Source: Peptococcaceae bacterium
Lineage (GTDB): Bacteria; Bacillota; Peptococcia; Peptococcales; Peptococcaceae
DNA: 63,768 bases
NCBI GenBank assembly: GCA_017399005.1
Contig: JAFQEO010000037.1
Span: 1 to 63,768 of the forward strand
Direction: 5' to 3'
Below the pieces are notes generated by a model that made no database searches, was not told the DNA's origin, and was given only the letters and a program-made list of their open reading frames with translations. Below are positions 59,635-63,768 of the stretch, piece after piece; position 1 is the first letter of the stretch; each line of letters starts with the position of its first letter. A program made the position numbers and the translations under genes.

Positions 59635-60354
59635 TTATCGTTTTGTGCCCCAGTAAATAGTGGATGCCCCAAACCCGACACCGCGATAATCAGCATCATC
59701 CAGCCCGGCATTGATAAACATCTGTTTGATTTCATCCTGCGGCGGCAGTGTTTTCAGCGATTCTGCCAGCCAGGTATACGCCGGGAACTTGCTGCCGATT
59801 TTTTTATTTTTATCAACTGCATGGCCCATAATCGGCACGATTTTATAATAATAGATATTAAAGAACCAGCGGAACAGGAAAAACTTCGGCACCGAAACAT
59901 CAATGCACACCACCCGGCCGCCAGGAGCTGTTACACGAGCCATTTCTGAAATAGTTTTCTGAATATCCACCACATTGCGCAGCGCAAACCCATTGGTTAC
60001 CGCCTGGAAGCTGTTATCTTCAAACGGCAGGTCCATAGCATCTCCCTGAACAAACGACACATTTTTATAGCGCAGTTTTTCCAGTTTGGCATTGGCTACA
60101 TCCAGCATACTCTGGGTAAAATCCAGACCGATAACTTCACCGGCAGGGCCCACAATCTCACGCTGCTGAAACGCCATTTCACCAGTGCCGCAGCATACAT
60201 CCAGCCCTCTGTCGCCGGTTTTCAGCTGTGTTTTCTGCATAACAATCTTCTGCCAGCCTTTCAGCATCCCCCATGTCATCTTATTATTCATCTGATCATA
60301 ATCATCAGCAATTTCAGTAAATACTTCCTGTACGTATTCGGATTTTCCTTCCAC
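59635..60354 (-). CDS. menG: Demethylmenaquinone methyltransferase (UbiE/MenG family)
   Basis: 239 residues. SAM-binding GLDVCCGTGEMAFQ (about 49-62), VIGLDFTQSMLDVA, GDAMDLPFEDNSFQAVTNGFALRNV (split as GDAMDLPFEDNSF then VTNGFALRNV) and WGMLKGWQKIV are UbiE/COQ5 signatures. C-terminus LKTLPPQDEIKQMFINAGL and TIYWGTKR. It methylates demethylmenaquinone to menaquinone, implying respiratory electron transport. No other men gene is in the window. Confidence 0.88.
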   Translation of the reverse strand: MEGKSEYVQEVFTEIADDYDQMNNKMTWGMLKGWQKIVMQKTQLKTGDRGLDVCCGTGEMAFQQREIVGPAGEVIGLDFTQSMLDVANAKLEKLRYKNVSFVQGDAMDLPFEDNSFQAVTNGFALRNVVDIQKTISEMARVTAPGGRVVCIDVSVPKFFLFRWFFNIYYYKIVPIMGHAVDKNKKIGSKFPAYTWLAESLKTLPPQDEIKQMFINAGLDDADYRGVGFGASTIYWGTKR

Positions 60355-60488
60355 TCAGGCCACCTCATTTATTCAAATTCTTATAGTATCGTCAGCTTCA
60401 GTGCTGTCATCATCTCTCTAACACAGCATTATAGCACAGGCTGTATCCGTTATGCAAACAAATGTCAAACGGTTTTATAAACCGCCAG

Positions 60489-60527
60489 AAAAAATAAAAA
60501 AGCAGACTCCAAAGAATCTGCTTTTTG
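60489..60527 (-). terminator. Terminator of the tRNA operon
   Basis: Minus strand AGCAGATTC-TTTG-GAGTCTGCT then TTTTTATTTTTT, two bases after the tRNA-Gly CCA. Confidence 0.85.
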
Positions 60528-60528
60528 C

Positions 60529-60603
60529 TGGAGCGGAAGACGAGATTCGAACTCGCGACCCTCGCCTTGGCAAGGCGATGCTCTACCACTGAGCCACTTC
60601 CGC
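60529..60603 (-). tRNA. tRNA-Gly (GCC)
   Basis: 75 nt including encoded CCA. Acceptor GCGGAAG/CTTCCGC, D stem GCTC/GAGC, anticodon loop TTGCCAA, T arm GCGAG-TTCGAAT-CTCGT. Last of four tRNAs transcribed from 60904. Confidence 0.93.
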
Positions 60604-60617
60604 ATATAGAATTGGGA

Positions 60618-60690
60618 TGCCTCGAGCCGGAATCTAACCAGCGACACGAGGATTTTCATTCCTCTGCTCTACCGACTGAGCTATCGAGGC
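60618..60690 (-). tRNA. tRNA-Phe (GAA), unusual T loop
   Basis: 73 nt, CCA not encoded. Acceptor GCCTCGA/TCGAGGC, anticodon stem-loop GAGGA-ATGAAAA-TCCTC. The T loop reads TTAGATT instead of TTCGATT, so position 56 is A rather than the near-universal C, and position 32 is A. Stems are intact, so it folds, but the G19-C56 contact would be lost. Confidence 0.85.
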
Positions 60691-60701
60691 TTAAAAAAGA
60701 G

Positions 60702-60775
60702 CGACGCAGAAGGGACTCGAACCCTCGACCTCCAGCGTGACAGGCTGGCATTCTAACCGGCTGAACTACTGCGCC
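60702..60775 (-). tRNA. tRNA-Asp (GTC)
   Basis: 74 nt, CCA not encoded. Acceptor GGCGCAG/CTGCGTC, anticodon loop CTGTCAC, T arm GAGGG-TTCGAGT-CCCTT. Confidence 0.93.
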
Positions 60776-60785
60776 AAATAAAGAA

Positions 60786-60858
60786 TGGGAGTTGACGGGA
60801 TCGAACCGCCGACATCCTGCTTGTAAGGCAGACGCTCTCCCAGCTGAGCTAAACTCCC
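60786..60858 (-). tRNA. tRNA-Val (TAC)
   Basis: 73 nt, CCA not encoded. Acceptor GGGAGTT/AACTCCC, anticodon loop CTTACAA, T arm GGCGG-TTCGATC-CCGTC. First tRNA after the promoter. Confidence 0.93.
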
Positions 60859-60903
60859 ACATTCTCTGTCGCTCTTCCGTGTTGCTCACTAGCGACATTG
60901 ACT

Positions 60904-60932
60904 ATTATATGCTCCCTAAAGAGAAATGTCAA
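60904..60932 (-). promoter_or_regulatory. Consensus promoter of the tRNA operon
   Basis: Minus strand TTGACA (60927-60932), 17 bases, TATAAT (60904-60909): a perfect sigma-A-type promoter about 45 bases before tRNA-Val. Confidence 0.93.
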
Positions 60933-61173
60933 CACTTTTTTCAAAAAAATTTCATATTTTTTTGAGTTTCTTTTAAAACGGCTTAATAGATAGGGTTTCC
61001 TAGTTCTCCGCCGCTTGAATTTTCCCTGTTTTTCATTTAGATTTCAGAAAAATTTTCGAAAATTTCTACGTTCTTTTTCTATTGCAGCATCCGATTTTTT
61101 CCGTTTTCACTATATAATTATTGCTTATTCTTTCCATTTTCCATCTCCTATTCGCCGATATCCACAGACAGAC
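60933..61173. other. Intergenic stretch without a supported gene
   Basis: About 240 AT-rich bases between the tRNA promoter and the terminator of the Rpn gene. Short T runs and no ORF with a ribosome site. Confidence 0.5.
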
Positions 61174-61217
61174 AAAAAACGGACGCTGTAAATCTACATC
61201 CAATTTACAACATCCGT
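61174..61217 (-). terminator. Terminator after Rpn copy 2
   Basis: Minus strand ACGGATGTTGTAAAT ... ATTTACAGCGTCCGT followed by TTTTTTGTC. Confidence 0.8.
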
Positions 61218-61234
61218 ATCCTGCTATACCGCTC

Positions 61235-62179
61235 TTATTTCTTTTCCGCCTTATATTCCACACTCTCCAGCTCTGATACCACCGAAGCCCCGCTTAACAC
61301 CGCCAGTACATATTCCAGAGATATCTGCAGTTTATCCGCAATGGCTTCCGGTGTCAGAACATCCTGCAATGCCCGCACCATCTTTTCGCGCTCTTTCAGT
61401 TCCCCAAGACGTTCGCCTTCTGCTCTTCCTTCTTTTCTTCCCTCTTCACGGCCTTTCTGCTCTTTATATTCCATAGCCTCTTCCAGTTTCCATTCTCCCA
61501 GCAGCATGTTATGCACCTCCGAACCGTTCTCTCTCAAAAATTCACTCATAATATCATGCTCTATACAATACAGGATGGCTTCTCTAATCGCATCCTCCAG
61601 CTCTTTTCCTGCTGCTCTGCCCTCATTTACATGATGGATAAACAAACTGTAATCGGTCAGATGTCTGCTTTTCTGCAGCAGCTCACTGTGTTCCTCATAA
61701 TTAATATTATACACATCTACCTTTAATTCTAATACCGGTTCTTCATCCTGCACTATAAAAGAACTAGATAAATACTGCACCGTATGTTTGGGACAGACTG
61801 CATCGCCGTTATACAGCACTACAAATTTTGGCTTCGGTATCGGGATGCGTTTTTCCTCGTACACAGCCCGTTTGTTCCATTTGTTTAACAGCTTTTCATA
61901 CAGCCTTGCCACATACATCAGTAATCTGAGTGCCATATTCTCGTTAATCGTGGACTGATGTTCCACCAGTACCAGAATCTGATTATCCAGCACAAAGGAT
62001 AAATCATTGATGCGTTCCTTGTACAGCACATCCTCCAGGCTGTCCGGTTCTACCGGAGTATCCAGCGGATAATCAGTGCCTGCAATCGCATTATACAGCT
62101 CGATTAACCCCTCCGGATGCTCCCGGAAATACTTTGTAAATACACTGTCCCGGTAATTTCTGTTTGCGTGTTCTGTCAT
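61235..62179 (-). CDS. Rpn-family PD-(D/E)XK nuclease/putative transposase (copy 2)
   Basis: 314 residues from the ATG at 62179, chosen because AGGAGGA lies too close to an ATG two codons upstream. Near-identical framework to copy 1 (34219-35124): NYRDSVFTKYFREHPEGLIE, AIAGTDYPLDTPVE, NDLSFVLDNQILVLVEHQST, and the C-terminal ADKLQISLEYVLAVLSG. It adds a charged repeat QKGREEGRKEGRAEGERLGE before the C-terminal helix. Two paralogues 27 kb apart suggest spread of this family in the genome. Confidence 0.87.
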   Translation of the reverse strand: MTEHANRNYRDSVFTKYFREHPEGLIELYNAIAGTDYPLDTPVEPDSLEDVLYKERINDLSFVLDNQILVLVEHQSTINENMALRLLMYVARLYEKLLNKWNKRAVYEEKRIPIPKPKFVVLYNGDAVCPKHTVQYLSSSFIVQDEEPVLELKVDVYNINYEEHSELLQKSRHLTDYSLFIHHVNEGRAAGKELEDAIREAILYCIEHDIMSEFLRENGSEVHNMLLGEWKLEEAMEYKEQKGREEGRKEGRAEGERLGELKEREKMVRALQDVLTPEAIADKLQISLEYVLAVLSGASVVSELESVEYKAEKK

Positions 62180-62347
62180 ACACATTCCTCCTGTGTTTCA
62201 ATTCGGAATTGTCTGCCCTGCTGTCATGTATATTGCTGCGTTGTATGCTGTGATAATGGATAATTCTGCACTACAGTTCCCATGTTTAGAATACCATATA
62301 TTTACAAAGTTTTCAACGGATTCGAATATATTATTTTAATCTGGAAA

Positions 62348-62382
62348 TAAAAAATGCAGCGACCATAACATCGCTGCATTTT
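62348..62382 (-). terminator. Terminator of the repeat protein gene
   Basis: Minus strand ATGCAGCGA-TGTTATGG-TCGCTGCAT then TTTTTATTTCC, just after the stop at 62401. Confidence 0.85.
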
Positions 62383-62400
62383 TGTATTTTCGTGCATATT

Positions 62401-63768
62401 TTACTTTTCAATGATAATCTGGCGGGTCGCACCAATCCAGTCCACATTCGCACCCAGTTTTTCCGCTACATAACGTACCGGTACATAGGTACGATTGTCC
62501 AGAATCACGGCAGAAGTGCCAAAGCCAGGGATTGGTTTACCGATAGTCATAGACATGGTTTTACCTTCAATTTTCAGCGTTACAGTACGGGTTTCGTTGT
62601 CCCATGCAGCTGTGCCGCCTAACAGTTCCGTTACAACACGCACCGGAACCAGAGTACGGTCATCCACGATAACCGGAGCCACATCATTCACTTTTGTTTT
62701 GCCGTTAACCAGAATATTTTTGTTGTTAATCTGCATCACAATGCGTAAATCATAATCCGCAGCCTCTGTAACAACCGCCACATTTACTTTACCTGCAGGC
62801 ATTGTAAAGGTGTACTGATTATCGCCCGCTTTTGTTACAGGGATAATGTCACCGTCTGCATCCGTAACAATCACTTCATCCACCTGTTTACCAGCAGCAG
62901 GGTCAACAGTTACGGTTACTTTATCACCAGCAACCGCATAATTTTTACTTGCTGTTACATCCGCATCATCATTATCCGCAATTACTACCGGATAATTATA
63001 CTTGCCGGTAAAGCCGCCACCGGAAGAAGAACCGGAGGATACCGTTCTGGTGTAGCCACATACATTACATTCCGCATCTTTGCTGTTATCGTATACATGT
63101 GCCGCTACTTCTTTCTTATCCCCACAGCCGCATTCTTTCCAGTGATTCTGGCTGTCTTTCGACCATTCGGTTGCATAAACATGCGTATGACCTAATGCCG
63201 GAGCAATCACATAACCACATTCAGTACAGCTTACCGCTTCTGTTTCAGTCGCTTCTGCACGATCTGGGGTATGTGCTGCTTTGCTGCTTTCAATAACTAC
63301 ACCGCAGTTTTCAACAGTACAGATGTGCCAGTGATTGGTTTCATCATATTTCCACTCAGTACCTTCCGTATGACCCAGTGCATCACCGGATGTAAAGGTT
63401 TCTGTACCTTTTTCACCACATTTACAGGATTTGAAGTATTTAGCTGCTTCTGTGCAGTTTGCTTTGCTTGCCAGATACTGTTCCGCTACTACTTCTTTAT
63501 CAAATACATGAGTGTGACCCAGCTGTGCTTCCATTTCATAGCCGCATACCGAACACTTAACTGCATATTCTTCTGTTGCACCACCCTGATGGTCTGGGGT
63601 GTGTGCTGCTTTGCTGCTTTCGATAACTACACCGCAGTTTTCAACAGTACAGATGTGCCAGTGATTGGTTTCATCATATTTCCACTCAGTACCTTCGGTG
63701 TGACCCAGTGCGTCACCGGATGTAAAGGTTTCTACTGTGCCTTTTTCACCGCACTTACAGGATTTGAA
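62401..63768 (-). CDS. Surface repeat protein with Cys/His modules and copper-amine-oxidase-like C-terminus, cut by right edge
   Basis: The frame is open to the right edge, so the N-terminus is missing; at least 455 residues. Repeats of about 111 residues hold short Cys pairs and His (CKCGEKGT, TNHWHICTVENCGVVI, CTECGYVIAPALGHTH), like zinc-ribbon-type bacterial surface repeats. After a Ser/Gly linker comes a VVIADNDDADVTASKNYAVA and TVTVDPAAGKQVDEV module. The C-terminal 115 residues form a copper-amine-oxidase-like domain (VIVDDRTLVPVRVVTELLGG, VILDNRTYVPVRYVAEKLGA). Probably wall-associated; ligand unknown. Confidence 0.72.
   Translation of the reverse strand, partial: FKSCKCGEKGTVETFTSGDALGHTEGTEWKYDETNHWHICTVENCGVVIESSKAAHTPDHQGGATEEYAVKCSVCGYEMEAQLGHTHVFDKEVVAEQYLASKANCTEAAKYFKSCKCGEKGTETFTSGDALGHTEGTEWKYDETNHWHICTVENCGVVIESSKAAHTPDRAEATETEAVSCTECGYVIAPALGHTHVYATEWSKDSQNHWKECGCGDKKEVAAHVYDNSKDAECNVCGYTRTVSSGSSSGGGFTGKYNYPVVIADNDDADVTASKNYAVAGDKVTVTVDPAAGKQVDEVIVTDADGDIIPVTKAGDNQYTFTMPAGKVNVAVVTEAADYDLRIVMQINNKNILVNGKTKVNDVAPVIVDDRTLVPVRVVTELLGGTAAWDNETRTVTLKIEGKTMSMTIGKPIPGFGTSAVILDNRTYVPVRYVAEKLGANVDWIGATRQIIIEK
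63424..63768 (-). repeat. 333-nt tandem repeat in the right-edge gene
   Basis: ACAGGATTTGAA ends one unit at 63435 and recurs at 63757-63768, 333 bases apart, with long near-identical stretches (63270-63420 against 63600-63750). The period is 111 codons, so unit number can vary in frame. More units may lie beyond the edge. Confidence 0.8.

Noticed and set aside
61066-61263. 65-codon minus-strand ORF
   Set aside because: It overlaps the end and terminator of the Rpn gene and has no ribosome site.

Overview
The window looks like chromosome from a low-to-moderate GC Bacillota, most likely class Clostridia (a Peptococcaceae-like lineage fits, but is not proven). The indicators are a SipW-type signal peptidase with TasA-like substrates, PrsW, DegV/FakA-like proteins, copper-amine-oxidase-like wall domains, the DUF1659/DUF2922 pair, a GHKL/LytTR two-component system and Gram-positive promoter and ribosome-site style. 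Almost all genes lie on the minus strand.

Layout. (1) 1-14.9 kb: an exported-fibre locus read leftward: XRE regulator, sipW, two short TasA-like proteins, then a series of TasA-like paralogues with near-identical N-termini and different beta-helix-like C-termini, ending in a pilin/adhesin-like protein cut by the left edge. One paralogue has an in-frame TAG. Six gene junctions carry the same two-hairpin RNA element. Three paralogues also have a conserved small leader ORF with a G(7-8) tract and a leader region able to pair with the ribosome-binding site. (2) 14.9-25.6 kb: tyrosine recombinase, F420-ligase-like protein, MurJ, cation antiporter, DUF421, a lactonase/TetR module bounded by imperfect direct repeats of an HD-gene end, PrsW, family-4 uracil-DNA glycosylase and a TPR protein. 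(3) 25.7-34.2 kb: L-serine dehydratase and the branched-chain amino acid operon ilvB2-ilvN-ilvC-ilvB1, with a divergent DUF401 permease. (4) 34.2-45.1 kb: an Rpn nuclease, small proteins, then a LytTR/GHKL regulatory pair with secreted effector-like and immunity-like genes. Four promoters share an identical architecture: two 12-bp direct repeats 21 bp apart, 9 bp, a -35 box, 17 bp, a -10 box. A type I toxin/antisense RNA locus follows. (5) 45.5-50.1 kb, plus strand: a phage-derived replication-like gene and a holin/endolysin cassette without structural genes. (6) 50-63.8 kb: cell-wall amidase, DegV and DAK2 proteins, GNAT, DUF2156, an iron-sulfur protein, RlpA-like protein, MenG, four tRNAs, a second Rpn nuclease and a repeat protein cut by the right edge.

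The two most interesting systems are the TasA paralogue array with its repeated RNA elements and phase-variation-prone leader peptides, and the LytTR-controlled effector/immunity array. The repeats behind both are visible in the sequence. Their regulatory and toxic functions are inference. No database search was possible, so family names rest on recognised motifs and length.
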